Of a DNA stretch of 64,000 nt, positions 50,839-61,185 are shown one piece after another. Every line of letters begins with the position of its first letter. Positions within the stretch are counted from its first letter, which is position 1. Source of the stretch: Clostridium sp. MCC353 (GTDB taxonomy: Bacteria; Bacillota; Clostridia; Lachnospirales; Lachnospiraceae); assembly GCF_018785315.1 (NCBI RefSeq), contig NZ_WQPN01000008.1, forward strand, positions 62,001-126,000. The letters run 5' to 3'. A program made the position numbers and the translations under genes. A model generated the notes under the pieces. The model was not told the DNA's origin and did no database searches. It worked only from the letters and a program-made list of their open reading frames with translations.

Positions 50839-53800
50839 ATGGGAGACATCCATCAACTGACTGCGTATTTCAAGGATTATGATTTTTACAATAATGTTTT
50901 GTCGACGGAAGTAAGGGATAAAGACGTGGAAGATATTTCACTGGAAAAGTGTGATTTTGCTTTTATATCATCCAGATTTAACTGCTGGAAGAAGGAGAAG
51001 ATTATACATATTTTAAAAACCAGAGTATCCCTCAACGATAAGAATAAGCTAAACGCCGTTGTTGGGGACTATGTGGATCACAAAATCTCCTTGGAGGAGC
51101 TGTTTGAGCAACTCACTTTTAAAATACCCCGCTTTTCCCAGGATGTTAAAAGTGAAATCAATGAGATTGAACAAAATTCCAGATTCTTTGTATTTTACCC
51201 GGTGGTGTTGAACAAAACGAAACAAAAACAGCAGCCTATGTTTACATTTTCTTGTGAATGTCAGGAGAACGCGTTCCAGATTCAAAAGGCGTTTGTCAAT
51301 AAAAATGTACTAACCCTGCTGTTATCAGAAACAATGGATATGCACGTATCAGATATTAAAACCTCTTTTGGTAAGAAGATGGATGAAATGGTATCCGCAG
51401 TGGACGCACTTCATGCATCCCCTGATTTTTCCTGCCTATATCAGACTATATGTGAGGAATTCGAGCGTATTTTTGGAGTGAAACTGGGTAAATGCAGGGT
51501 ACCAGAGGAGTGGCAACAGCTTGGGAAGGCAATGATTTCATTTGAATCCTCGGAAGCGGTCATTGAAAATTGTTTCTATGATGAGATGGAAACCATGGCG
51601 CGTTTCATCAGTCAGGATAGTATTATACCAGAAACGGTGAAACTTTTTATGGGGCTATCTGACCGCCGGCCTCAGGATATCAGTAAAGTGTTGTTTAAGG
51701 ACAGTCATATTGGGAGTTATCAGGCAAAATATCCAGTAAATCAGAAGCAATGGAAATTAATGCAGCTTGTAAGCAGCTCAAAGATTTTGTGTGTAGAAGG
51801 CCCTCCGGGGACGGGAAAGACCACTTTGCTGAAGGAGATGATTGCAGATGCAATGGTACAGAAGGCGGATGCCTTGCTGAAGGTATGGGATGAGCCATGG
51901 ACGGATATGGGAAAAGAGGGAAAGGAAATCAGCCGTTCCCCATTAATGGGAAAAAATCTGTACTCCATCATTATAAGCAGTACCAATAATAAGGCGGTCG
52001 ATAATATCGGATTTGAGTTATTGAAGGAGGTTTCGTTCTTTTCTGAATTTACGCATACTACTCTTAGGAAGCCAGACGGAGAAGATGCTGAAAATGATGA
52101 AGCAGAAACAAATGAAGAAAGCGCTGTAAAAATATGCGAAAACAATGTAGTCTATGAAGATCACGAACACCATGAAAAACAGAAAATAGATACGGATTAC
52201 GAAGGGATTTTTTGTGCCAGATTGGGAAAGGCAAAACAAGTAGAGGATTTTTATAGAAGCATTTTTCAGCCGTTCCTCGTATTTCTCGAAGGAAAAGAGA
52301 TAAGTGCAGAAGAAGAAGAGGCTGTCAGAGCCCGGTATGCGGAAGTGCGCCAGAAAATGAAAGATTTAAACCGTGCAATATCAGACTTCATTTCCCAGCG
52401 GGATACACATGGAGTTGAATTTTCTCCCGATAAGTTGAGAGAGAGGCAGAAAGCTCTTGAGGCAATGCAACTTCAACTGGACATGGAACGTAAGAAATGG
52501 CAGAAGGAATGCAGGGATACTCAGAAGCAGCTTAAAGGTATAAGAGAGGATATAGAATGTTGGAAGCAGGAAATGTCTGAAAAAGTAAACGAGTGTGTTT
52601 TGGCACAAAAGTTGATTCGTTCACTCTACTCGGATTTGGAGGAATATATGAGTATAACCGGCCTTAAAAGGCTGTTTAGCTTCCTATTTCCCAAGACACG
52701 TCGGGTTCAGAGGGATTATGGTTCTGAACAGCAGATTCGTGATAAGATTGAAACAGAAAATGTCAAGTGTAGCAATCTTGAAGAGAGGATGAGGCAGCTT
52801 CAGCAGGACATTTCCCAGGCGGAGGAAAGACAGAAAGCGCTTTTGAATGAGGCAGAGAAAATCCATAAACAACTATCTGAAATCAGTTCTAATGAAGCGG
52901 ACAATCAGATGGAACAGGAAATATTAAAAGAGCCCCTTGGATCTATTGAAGAGCTTCGGAAGAGGGTTCAGGTTCCCGAAGATCAATGGATGGGGCTGGA
53001 ACCTCATGAGCTATACAGTCTACCGGATGTTTATAAGCTCCGTAATCAGCTTTTCCTGGCGGCCTTATCCTTGTTTGAGTGTTATATCGTTCGCCACAAA
53101 GAGCCGATACTAAATAATCTGAAGCTATTACTGATAAAAAAGGATGGAGATAGTGGGAATGGCTTTTATAACTGGTGTAGTGTCCTGTACAACGGCGACG
53201 CGCCATATTCAGAAAAACGGGCTGAGTTAGTTCGGATATTATGGGAGACCTTTTTTCTGTGTTTTCCAGTTGTAACAACAACGCTCCATTCTTTTCGGAA
53301 AAAGGTATTTGCAATGGTGCCGGAATTATTTGATCTGCTGTTAATCGACGAGAGCGGGCAGATTGTGCCATACTATGCGCTGGCTCCATTATACCGTGTA
53401 AGACGGGCGGTCTTTGTAGGGGATGTCAATCAAATTGAGCCAATTAAGAATGTACCGTCAGGTTTGTTTAAAACGAGATATACGGAGATGCTGGGGGAGG
53501 ATTTGTATAAACAGTTTTGCCTGGATGACGCCAGTGCCCAACGCTATGCCGTGAGTGCCAGTGATTTCTATGAAATGGCAGGAAGCAGAAGGGGCGGCGT
53601 GATTTTGAATGAGCATAGGCGGTGTGAGCCTGCAATTATGGCATTTTCTAATGAGCTGGTGTATGGACATGTACTGGAGCTGACCGGAGACAATAATAAT
53701 GATAAGTTATTCGGCAGCAATCTGGCGGCTTTTGATATCAGAGGAGTTAAAGCAGCACAGCATTATAATTCTCTGGAAATCCAGGCCTGCAAAGAGATTA

Positions 53801-54768
53801 TTGAACTTTTCGTAGAGAGGTATGGGGAAGGGGTTAAGAAGGATATCGGTATTATTACACCATTCTCAAGGCAGGCGGCAATGCTACGGGAACAAATACA
53901 CGGCGTGGAGACCGGAACCGTTCATGTTTTCCAAGGGGCAGAGAAAAAATATATCTTGTTTTCCTGTGTTGTGGATGATACGGAGAAGCCATCGGGGCTT
54001 TGTAGTTTTATCGGTGGCAAATGTAACCTGCTTAATGTGGCATTTTCACGCGCTAAAGAGCAGTTTATATTCGTGGGAAATATTCAGGCCGCGGAAAACA
54101 GCGGGAATTATTTAAAAGAGGCAGTCGGGATAATTAAAAAATATGGAAAGGTTTTTAGCTTCTTTGACACCCAAGATACAGATGCAGACAATTTCCCTGC
54201 AGATGAATTGGTAATACGGGTATTGTCCGGAAAACAGCTTTATTTTGATGATGATAAGATTGGAGAATTTTTGAACCAGAAAATTCCTCATAACATCATC
54301 GATACACCACGGCTGCATAACGAAATATTAAATGAAATGCTTTTGAGAGCCAATAGCAGTATCCATATTATATCCCCATGGATTGGGCACAATGTTGTTA
54401 CAGATGCAATGCTGGAAACAATCCGAAGCAAAATAGAGGAAGGGATTAAAATTCATATTGTATTTGGCTATAAAGCGGTGAAATGCTCTCTGGATGATAT
54501 TGACGAACTGGTGCGCCAGGACATTCCCTGGGGCAAGGAAACAGCGGCCCAGACAATAAAAAGTCTGTTGGAAATACTGGGCGGAGACCTTGAATATCTT
54601 CCGCCCTCTCATGTGAAGCTTTTGCTGGCAGATGACAGGTACCTCTTAATCGGTTCTTTAAACTGGTTGTTTAATAGTGGGAAAACCTCACAGAAGGAAA
54701 TCAGCTGTTTGGTGACCAATACGGATACGATACAGTATGTGAAAAGACGGTTTTTGGAGCGGCATTGA
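50839..54768 (+). CDS. SF1 helicase with C-terminal PLD motif, type II Mokosh-like
   Basis: A 1309-residue single protein. Walker A is GPPGTGKTT (about 320), followed by an insert with an acidic region and a long coiled coil (about 510-700). Helicase motif II is LLIDESGQIVP (about 834), then VFVGDVNQIEP and the motif VI region LNVAFSRAKEQFIFVG, as in COG1112/Upf1-type SF1 enzymes. The last 150 residues form a phospholipase-D-like domain with SHVKLLLADDRYLLIGSLNW (HxKx4D...GSxN, about 1256). A helicase-PLD fusion in one chain is the described layout of type II Mokosh anti-phage systems; assignment is by layout only. Confidence 0.82.
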   Translation: MGDIHQLTAYFKDYDFYNNVLSTEVRDKDVEDISLEKCDFAFISSRFNCWKKEKIIHILKTRVSLNDKNKLNAVVGDYVDHKISLEELFEQLTFKIPRFSQDVKSEINEIEQNSRFFVFYPVVLNKTKQKQQPMFTFSCECQENAFQIQKAFVNKNVLTLLLSETMDMHVSDIKTSFGKKMDEMVSAVDALHASPDFSCLYQTICEEFERIFGVKLGKCRVPEEWQQLGKAMISFESSEAVIENCFYDEMETMARFISQDSIIPETVKLFMGLSDRRPQDISKVLFKDSHIGSYQAKYPVNQKQWKLMQLVSSSKILCVEGPPGTGKTTLLKEMIADAMVQKADALLKVWDEPWTDMGKEGKEISRSPLMGKNLYSIIISSTNNKAVDNIGFELLKEVSFFSEFTHTTLRKPDGEDAENDEAETNEESAVKICENNVVYEDHEHHEKQKIDTDYEGIFCARLGKAKQVEDFYRSIFQPFLVFLEGKEISAEEEEAVRARYAEVRQKMKDLNRAISDFISQRDTHGVEFSPDKLRERQKALEAMQLQLDMERKKWQKECRDTQKQLKGIREDIECWKQEMSEKVNECVLAQKLIRSLYSDLEEYMSITGLKRLFSFLFPKTRRVQRDYGSEQQIRDKIETENVKCSNLEERMRQLQQDISQAEERQKALLNEAEKIHKQLSEISSNEADNQMEQEILKEPLGSIEELRKRVQVPEDQWMGLEPHELYSLPDVYKLRNQLFLAALSLFECYIVRHKEPILNNLKLLLIKKDGDSGNGFYNWCSVLYNGDAPYSEKRAELVRILWETFFLCFPVVTTTLHSFRKKVFAMVPELFDLLLIDESGQIVPYYALAPLYRVRRAVFVGDVNQIEPIKNVPSGLFKTRYTEMLGEDLYKQFCLDDASAQRYAVSASDFYEMAGSRRGGVILNEHRRCEPAIMAFSNELVYGHVLELTGDNNNDKLFGSNLAAFDIRGVKAAQHYNSLEIQACKEIIELFVERYGEGVKKDIGIITPFSRQAAMLREQIHGVETGTVHVFQGAEKKYILFSCVVDDTEKPSGLCSFIGGKCNLLNVAFSRAKEQFIFVGNIQAAENSGNYLKEAVGIIKKYGKVFSFFDTQDTDADNFPADELVIRVLSGKQLYFDDDKIGEFLNQKIPHNIIDTPRLHNEILNEMLLRANSSIHIISPWIGHNVVTDAMLETIRSKIEEGIKIHIVFGYKAVKCSLDDIDELVRQDIPWGKETAAQTIKSLLEILGGDLEYLPPSHVKLLLADDRYLLIGSLNWLFNSGKTSQKEISCLVTNTDTIQYVKRRFLERH

Positions 54769-55240
54769 TTCTGCGGTTGTTTAGATGGACGAACCTTATG
54801 CTATGTAGTATAAAAGACAACTTTCATTACACATAGAAACAGTAGTAATGCTGCAAAAATATGGCTTGAAGGAGAAATAAATCGAATTAACCACAGGTCA
54901 TAGCAGTTTTAGCGAAAATCGAGGATAAAATAGGGCAGCAAATGGCTCATTTTTTCCTCGATTTTTCATTCTTTTCATAAATAAGAGATACTGGAAAGTG
55001 AATATTGAATAAATTTAAATGATCCAAATCTAAAAATTTCAGCCCTTTTTTAAAATTAAAAAACAAAGGAAAGAATTCATTGTAATTATCTGAGAGGAAG
55101 TCAAATCTTTTGCATACCACAACTATAATCTAAAGTCAAAACAATGCCTAAACACAAAAACGAACAAATGTTCTGAAATGTATTGTGCTCCCCTTACCTT
55201 TCCTGTATAATATCAATAGAAAGAGGAGGCGTCAGATCAG
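54769..55240 (+). other. gap with terminator and promoter of the acetyltransferase
   Basis: GAAAATCGAGGA (54914-54925) pairs with TCCTCGATTTTTC (54955-54967), a terminator-like hairpin rich in T. At the other end TTGTGC (55183-55188), a 17-bp spacer and TATAAT (55206-55211) form a promoter. No gene lies between. Confidence 0.65.
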
Positions 55241-55669
55241 ATGATTCGATTATTTGAGTTTCGGGATTTAGATAGGATTATGGAGATTTGGCTGGAGGGG
55301 AACCTGAAGGCTCATTCATTTATAGAAGAGAAGTATTGGAGACAGAATTATAAAAAGGTCAGATCAATGCTGCCAAATGCAGAGGTATATGTGTTTGAAG
55401 AAAAAGGAGAAATCCTTGGCTTTATCGGAATGGATGCAGAATATATTGCCGGATTATTTGTTGCGGAGGGATACCGGGGACAGGGGATTGGCCATCAGTT
55501 GATTTCGGCGGTAAAGAGGAAAAAGCGCCTGTCACTGCATGTATATGAAAAGAATATAGGTGCTGTGGCATTCTATCGGGCGGAAGGATTCCATATCGAA
55601 AACAGCATGACAGAGAAAGAAAGCGGGGAACAAGAGTATCTAATGGTGTTTTATGAAGGCATTGAATAG
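55241..55669 (+). CDS. GNAT family N-acetyltransferase
   Basis: A 142-residue GNAT domain: IRLFEFRDLDRIMEIWLEGN at the start, VYVFEEKGEILGFIGMDAEYIAGLFV for the central strands, GYRGQGIGHQLI for acetyl-CoA binding and NIGAVAFYRAEGF for the C-terminal strand. It resembles YjaB/RimI-like small acetyltransferases. It has a consensus promoter and AGAGGAGG-like ribosome site, and stands alone. Composition is near core, so it may be resident or a cargo gene. Substrate unknown. Confidence 0.85.
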   Translation: MIRLFEFRDLDRIMEIWLEGNLKAHSFIEEKYWRQNYKKVRSMLPNAEVYVFEEKGEILGFIGMDAEYIAGLFVAEGYRGQGIGHQLISAVKRKKRLSLHVYEKNIGAVAFYRAEGFHIENSMTEKESGEQEYLMVFYEGIE

Positions 55670-56292
55670 AATAAAGAATGATACCAACGAAATCAGACCA
55701 GGAAATTCAATCGGCATGCCCAAGCCTGAGACCAGCAATTTTTTAAATATAGATGAATTGCTTATGTCGTATTTTTACAATAATGTAATGGAAGTCTATG
55801 ATATAATAATGTAAACAATGGCGGTATAGTTGAAGGTCAAATATTCACCATAAGAGAAAAAATTTTTGATGAACCGGGAAAACCGCAAACGAAAGAAAGA
55901 CTAAAATCTCCTAATTCAAGTAAAATAGGCTGGGGTATGCTCTGAAGATTTATACAATGACAGAGATTAGGCTAATTATCCGACTAAATTGTTGAAATGC
56001 TATTAATTCCAACATACGTATTTTCCGCAGGTACAATATTTGGTTTATATGTCTATAGCAGATTAGGCATATAGTTACATAGAAGAAGGTGTCTGAAAGA
56101 GATTTTTTCAAATCAAAATACTTTATGACCTTCATGGTAAAAAACATCATAAAATGCTTATTCGAGACAAATAAAAGCATTCATTAACAAACATCATAAA
56201 ATACATCACATAAAACTAAATTAAAGCATTATTATGCGGTCTGGGAATAGGCCCCGGACACCTAAAACAATATAAGGCAGGAGGATACAAAT
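55670..56292 (+). other. gap without a supported gene
   Basis: An open remnant near 55825-55945 reads FTIREKIFDEPGKPQTKERL and ends in TGA without a start; its family is unknown. ACATCATAAAATGC and ACATCATAAAATAC near 56145-56210 are a short direct repeat. AGGAGG at 56279-56284 serves the next gene. Confidence 0.4.
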
Positions 56293-57015
56293 TTGATTAC
56301 ACCAATGAGTAAAAAACTAGAGGCAGAACTGTTGTGGTCCGAAGTGGAACTTACTAAAAAGAGCAAAATGAAAAATGAAGGTGCAGGCCTTTTGATACTG
56401 GGAATTGGGGCACTGGCAATGGGTGTTTTCAACCATTTGCTGCTTCATATTCTATACGAGAGCAATATTATTTGGATTGCAGTTAGCGCAGGCTGTGCGG
56501 TTTTAGGCGTTGTTTTAAGCATATTTGGGATAAAATTGATAACCAAAATCGGTGATTCCGTTGCAGAGATGACAGCCAAGGACAGCGGTTACAGCGAAGG
56601 TGAGATTTTGGAGTTTTATAAGGAATGCCGTCAGATGGATTCGCTGCTGTTGTCTTTGACACCTCAGCCGACCAAAGAGACGGATTTTACAAAAGTCGGT
56701 TTCTTAACAAAGAACTGGCTGAGACTGCCGGATAAAATTTATCATGGTGTCATGCGGATATCTGATTTGGCGGTGATTTGGTATGAAGAGACAGCGCTTC
56801 CAGGTTATGATCCTGGTATTTTCGCCGTGAAAAGTGATGGTAAGATGCTGTATGCAAAATGCAAACCTGATGTTGGAACAGAAATTGTAGAGATGATTGC
56901 CGGCAGAAATTCTAAATGCATTACCGCGCGGCTTTTTGCGTATGATGGCAAAGAATTTGATGCATTTCGGAACCCGCAGGATGCAGCGAACTTTTATCGG
57001 ATGATGCAGCGCTGA
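56293..57015 (+). CDS. small membrane protein of unknown function
   Basis: A 240-residue protein with two predicted membrane helices (about 30-52 and 58-80: LLILGIGALAMGVFNHLLLH, IWIAVSAGCAVLGVVLSIFG) and a soluble C-terminal domain of about 150 residues. I do not recognise the family. The TTG at 56293 is eight bases from AGGAGG; the next ATG (56305) is too far. Core-like composition suggests it is not part of the AT-rich modules. Confidence 0.65.
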   Translation: MITPMSKKLEAELLWSEVELTKKSKMKNEGAGLLILGIGALAMGVFNHLLLHILYESNIIWIAVSAGCAVLGVVLSIFGIKLITKIGDSVAEMTAKDSGYSEGEILEFYKECRQMDSLLLSLTPQPTKETDFTKVGFLTKNWLRLPDKIYHGVMRISDLAVIWYEETALPGYDPGIFAVKSDGKMLYAKCKPDVGTEIVEMIAGRNSKCITARLFAYDGKEFDAFRNPQDAANFYRMMQR

Positions 57016-57581
57016 CAGATTCCAAGCTATTCATGTATGAAAATTATGGTTCGGCAGAAGAACTGTGAAAAGTAATATTGTAAAAGATAATCCCAATGGA
57101 TTATTTATTTACACCCCAACTTGTGCGAAAGCTGCAAATTTAAATTGCAACGGGGAACCTGAAATTCTCAGCACGTACCTCTGCAAAAAACGCTCTGGCA
57201 TGGAGGCGTGACATGGTAATTCACAATATATAACAGTGAAATAAATAACAGTGATATGTTAAGGTGTGAAAGCTATTTGCTTTTGCGCCTTTTCTTTATC
57301 ATTAAGGCGAAGTGAAATGAGAGTTGGAAATAAGGTATAATAAATTAAAGATAAAACCAAGGAATAAAACTAGGGAACAAAACTAAGAAAAGCTTTCAGA
57401 TGGCAATGACTGGGTGAGTATGGTAAAATATAGTAATACAAATGTGGAAAGTAGAAAAATTAAATATATTAGCGGATACGATGAAAGGTAGTGTCGCCAA
57501 AACAGAATTTACTCCTTGTATACCGTACCATTACCTTGCTGTCCGGAAAGAGAATATTTACTATGCGAAAGAAACGTTCAT
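57016..57581 (+). other. gap with one hairpin and no supported gene
   Basis: AGGTGTGAAAGC and GCTTTTGCGCCT (57262-57290) form a hairpin followed by TTTCTTT, similar in sequence to the terminator at 50364. A 49-codon frame at 57442-57591 begins ahead of the SWIM gene but matches no family with confidence. Confidence 0.5.
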
Positions 57582-58013
57582 ATGGGAATGATGGAACTTG
57601 CCAGTGGAAAGTCGATATGGCGTGGAATCAACTGTTATAATGAGGAAAAGGTAATCTCCTGGGAAAATACTGGACTGGATTCATACAGTGGTGTAGTAGC
57701 TGGCAGCAGTGGCGAATCTTATAAAGTTAATATTGACAAACAGCATTCGAAAAAATCCACTTGCAATTGTGCTTTTTCAGATGTAAGGCGCGTGATTTGA
57801 AAACATATGCTGGCACTGTTGTTCATAGCAGAGCCTGAAACGGTTGAAAATTTCCTCAAAGAAGTTGAGAAATATGAAGCCGAGGAAAAAGAGAGAGAAC
57901 AGCAGCATTTTAGAGATCTGAGTACATACATGAAAATCCTTACAAAATCAGAACTTCAGGAGCAATTGTTCAACGCACTTATTCAATTGGAAGAAAGAAG
58001 AAAGTTTTACTGA
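57582..58013 (+). pseudogene. SWIM zinc-finger protein interrupted by TGA at a zinc cysteine
   Basis: GKSIWRGINCYNEEKVISWE and SYKVNIDKQHSKKSTCNC match SWIM-domain proteins of Clostridia. After AFSDVRRVI the codon that should be the third zinc cysteine (ICKHMLAL) is TGA (57798-57800), and KHMLALLFIAEPETVENFL continues in the same frame to 58013. A single base change (TGC or TGT to TGA) explains it. Function in the family is DNA or protein binding by the CxCxnCxH zinc site, which here is lost unless the stop is read through. Confidence 0.7.
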
Positions 58014-58057
58014 TTAAGTAATTGAAACTATAAAAAATTATTTTAGAGGCGAGCAAG

Positions 58058-58462
58058 ATGCAGGATAACAAGCAAAGTTTAGAACGTTTTTTAAAAGCGC
58101 AGGAATCGGATTATGAAAAAGCGCTGGCAGAGATTAAAGAGGGCCATAAACGCAGCCAGTGGATCTGGTACATTTTTCCGCAGATTCAGGGACTGGGTTA
58201 TAGTAACATGTCCCAATTTTATGCGATAAAAGATATTACAGAAGCCAAGGCATACATAGAGCATCCTGTGTCGGGACCAAGGCTGAAGGAAGGATCAACT
58301 GGTATGGTGTATAACAAATGTTCAGATGCGGTTTATAGCTGGTTGAAATCAGATGCACGACCAGATGCTATGAACAAACATGTCTGTTGTATTTTAGAAG
58401 TAAAATGTTGTAAGAATTGTGAGACGCAAAAGCGGATAATGGGGCAGGGAGGTGCCAAATGA
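58058..58462 (+). CDS. DUF1810 protein with divergent C-terminus
   Basis: A 134-residue protein. LERFLKAQESDYEKALAEI, GHKRSQWIWYIFPQIQGLGY, FYAIKDITEAKAYIEHPV and GPRLKE are the conserved DUF1810 blocks. After residue 80 the expected 'DDLKLRSSMTLF' region is replaced by a cysteine-rich tail (HVCCILEVKCCKNC), which suggests decay or a frameshift. The family's function is unknown. Its stop overlaps the start of the GmrSD-type gene. Confidence 0.6.
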   Translation: MQDNKQSLERFLKAQESDYEKALAEIKEGHKRSQWIWYIFPQIQGLGYSNMSQFYAIKDITEAKAYIEHPVSGPRLKEGSTGMVYNKCSDAVYSWLKSDARPDAMNKHVCCILEVKCCKNCETQKRIMGQGGAK

Positions 58463-60999
58463 AAGGTTCAGAGACAAAACTTGTGGCTTATATGCAGGGA
58501 GCAAGCAAACGGTTTGTAATCCCAGTCTATCAGCGCAACTATGACTGGAGGACGGAAAACTGCAAACAGCTATATAATGATCTTGTAACGGTAGTAAAAA
58601 GCCATCGTAAGAGCCATTTTTTTGGCAGTATTGTTTCTGTCTATAATCCGGATGGGGAAAATGATGAATTTATGGTCATTGATGGACAGCAGCGCCTAAC
58701 AACCGTTTCACTGCTTCTGCTTGCCATGTATAATTTGTTGGAGTATAAGGTGATTGTTGCGGCGAAAGCTTCATTAAGTGAACGTATTTATGAGGAGTAT
58801 CTGGTTGACAAATGGCAGGATAAGGAAACACGTATAAAGCTTAAACCGGTTAAGAATGATCAGAAAGCATTTGCCAGACTGTTCGATGATGACGCGGTAC
58901 ATATTAAAGAATCTAATTTGACGATCAATTATAATTATTTTTATGAACGAATTCAGAAACAGGAAGTTACTGTAGATGAGCTGTTTGATGCCATTTGCCG
59001 GCTGGAGATTATTAATATTACCTTGAATCAGGATGATAATCCACAATTAATTTTTGAAAGCCTGAATTCGACTGGCGTGGCTTTAAGTGAGGGAGATAAG
59101 ATACGCAATTTTATCTTGATGGGTTTGCCCACAAAGGAACAGAATGATTTTTATGAGAAATACTGGAATCGGATAGAAATTTGTACTGATTATGATGTCA
59201 GCTCTTTTATCCGTGATTATTTGAGTGTAAAACAGCAGATGATTCCATCGCAGAGTAAAGTCTATTTTACGTTTAAGGCATTTGTAGAGGAAAGCGGATT
59301 TACAATAGAAGAACTTCTAAAAGAGCTGCTCTTTTACGCCAGGCTGTATGAAGTCCTGCTGAAAGGAAATATACAGGATAAGCGGCTCAATTCCTGTATT
59401 TACCGGTTAAACCGTTTGGAAACGACAATTACACGCCCGTTTTTCCTTGAAGTCCTACGTTTACAGAATGAGGGCAAGCTGACAGTTGCAGAGACTAGTG
59501 ATATTTTTTTAACAATAGAAAATTACCTGTTTCGCAGGACTATGTGTGATTTGCCGACAAATGCTTTGAGTAAGATATTCCTTCTCCTTCACCGTGAAAT
59601 CATACGTTTCGATGGAACGGATGCTGAGTATCCGGCCAAGTTTAAATACGCATTGCTGTCTAAAAGAGAACGTGCCAGATTTCCCGATGATGCAGAGTTT
59701 GCGTCTGCGCTTGCGGAGCGCCAAGTGTATCTGATGAATAGTAAAAATAAGATTTACCTTCTGGAGCGGTTTGAAAATTACGGTACACTGGAGGACAAGG
59801 ATGTGTACCGCCATTTAGACGATGGTGATTTTTCGGTTGAACATATTATGCCGCAGCACCTGACGTCGGTTTGGGTGAGGGAACTGGGAGAAGATTATGA
59901 ACGGATTCATGAAGTGTGGCTTCACAGGATGGCAAATCTCACATTAACCGCTTATAATTCCAAATACAGTAATAGTTCATTTACTGAGAAGCGAGATATG
60001 AAAAATGGATTTCGGGAAAGCGGTATACGTATGAACGCTTATATTGCGCAAAAGGATAAATGGACGCTGGCTGAATTGGAAGAGCGCAGCAGTTATCTTG
60101 CGTACCGCGCGTTGGAAATATGGAGCGCTCCGGTTACTAATTATAAACCGGAAGCAAAACAGCTGGATTCCTATACGCTGGATGATGACGTGGACGTGAG
60201 CGGCAGGCAGATTACAAGATTCAGTTATAAGAATATGGAACAGCCGGTTACCAGTTGGACGGATATGTTTGAAAGGGTTTTAAAGATCCTTCACACAGAA
60301 GATAAATCCGTTTTGTCGAAACTGGTATATAATGCGGATGTGAATAGGGAGTTGTCGGCGTATGTAAGTGACAAGGAGACGGATCTTCGGCAGGCGCTTG
60401 AAATCGATGACGGAATTTATATGGAAAAGAATACGAGCACAGGAGTGAAACTGTCCATGCTGCGGCGGTTTTTCAAATTATACCATGCAGATCCGGCTGA
60501 TTTAATCATGTATTTAAAAGGTGATACAGTAGTAAGTGATGAAAAGCTTGCAGGTAGCAGGTATAAACTGAGAAAACGATATTGGTCCTATGCGTTGGAG
60601 TATATCCGGAAAGCACATGGCGATAACGGCGCTTTCTGTAATGTAAATCCGTCTAAAGAAAACTGGATCAATGGATTTTTCGGAATAGGTGGCTTTTATA
60701 TCTGCTGTGTGGCAAATTATGATTCTGCCAGGGTGGAATTGTATCTGGGAAAAATGAAAAAAGAGGATAATAAAGCGGCTTTTGATAAGTTGTTTTTGAT
60801 GAGAACTGAAATTGAAGGTTCGCTGGGGGTGCCGCTTGTGTGGTGCCGTGGAGATGATATTAAATCATCTAAAATTTATTACCAATTAAGGAACGTCAGT
60901 ATTGAAAATGAGACGGATTGGATTCAAATGGCAAAGTTCCATGCCCAATGGAGTAAAAAATTTTATGATTTAGTGGTTCCATATTTGAAAGAGGGATAA
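58459..60999 (+). CDS. GmrSD-type restriction protein (DUF262-DUF1524-DUF4268)
   Basis: An 846-residue single-chain protein. The N-terminal DUF262 has the ParB-like motif VIDGQQRLTTVSLLLLA (about 75) and FGSIVSVY. The DUF1524 HNH-type nuclease has FSVEHIMPQHLTSVW (about 461), HRMANLTLTAYNSKYSN and the trailing basic residues. A DUF4268 domain closes the protein (GFYICCVANYDSARVELYLG to the end). GmrS/GmrD homologues hydrolyse NTPs and cut glucosylated hydroxymethylcytosine DNA, so a type IV restriction role is likely; target inferred. Start overlaps DUF1810 by four bases. Confidence 0.88.
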   Translation: MKGSETKLVAYMQGASKRFVIPVYQRNYDWRTENCKQLYNDLVTVVKSHRKSHFFGSIVSVYNPDGENDEFMVIDGQQRLTTVSLLLLAMYNLLEYKVIVAAKASLSERIYEEYLVDKWQDKETRIKLKPVKNDQKAFARLFDDDAVHIKESNLTINYNYFYERIQKQEVTVDELFDAICRLEIINITLNQDDNPQLIFESLNSTGVALSEGDKIRNFILMGLPTKEQNDFYEKYWNRIEICTDYDVSSFIRDYLSVKQQMIPSQSKVYFTFKAFVEESGFTIEELLKELLFYARLYEVLLKGNIQDKRLNSCIYRLNRLETTITRPFFLEVLRLQNEGKLTVAETSDIFLTIENYLFRRTMCDLPTNALSKIFLLLHREIIRFDGTDAEYPAKFKYALLSKRERARFPDDAEFASALAERQVYLMNSKNKIYLLERFENYGTLEDKDVYRHLDDGDFSVEHIMPQHLTSVWVRELGEDYERIHEVWLHRMANLTLTAYNSKYSNSSFTEKRDMKNGFRESGIRMNAYIAQKDKWTLAELEERSSYLAYRALEIWSAPVTNYKPEAKQLDSYTLDDDVDVSGRQITRFSYKNMEQPVTSWTDMFERVLKILHTEDKSVLSKLVYNADVNRELSAYVSDKETDLRQALEIDDGIYMEKNTSTGVKLSMLRRFFKLYHADPADLIMYLKGDTVVSDEKLAGSRYKLRKRYWSYALEYIRKAHGDNGAFCNVNPSKENWINGFFGIGGFYICCVANYDSARVELYLGKMKKEDNKAAFDKLFLMRTEIEGSLGVPLVWCRGDDIKSSKIYYQLRNVSIENETDWIQMAKFHAQWSKKFYDLVVPYLKEG

Positions 61000-61185
61000 T
61001 TTTTTTGTTAGGAAATGTCCTGCGAAATTGCATGAAGTTACATATCGAAAAGATAAAGAATATTTCCCGCCCTTTTTACCAATAGCCAAACCCCTCCCAC
61101 TATGCTAAAATAACCTCATATCCATGCTGGATATATATTCCAGCCATGCGCTCAATCCAACAAAACCGCAAGGAGGCCACAACAA
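61000..61185 (+). promoter_or_regulatory. short gap with promoter-like -10 and strong ribosome site
   Basis: TGCTAAAATA (near 61103) resembles an extended -10 element; no clear -35 is seen. AGGAGG at 61171-61176 serves the GTG at 61186. Confidence 0.4.

Noticed and set aside
57442-57591. Small frame with ATG ahead of the SWIM gene
   Set aside because: Only 49 codons, overlaps the SWIM start, and the faint likeness to a radical-SAM N-terminus covers too few residues.
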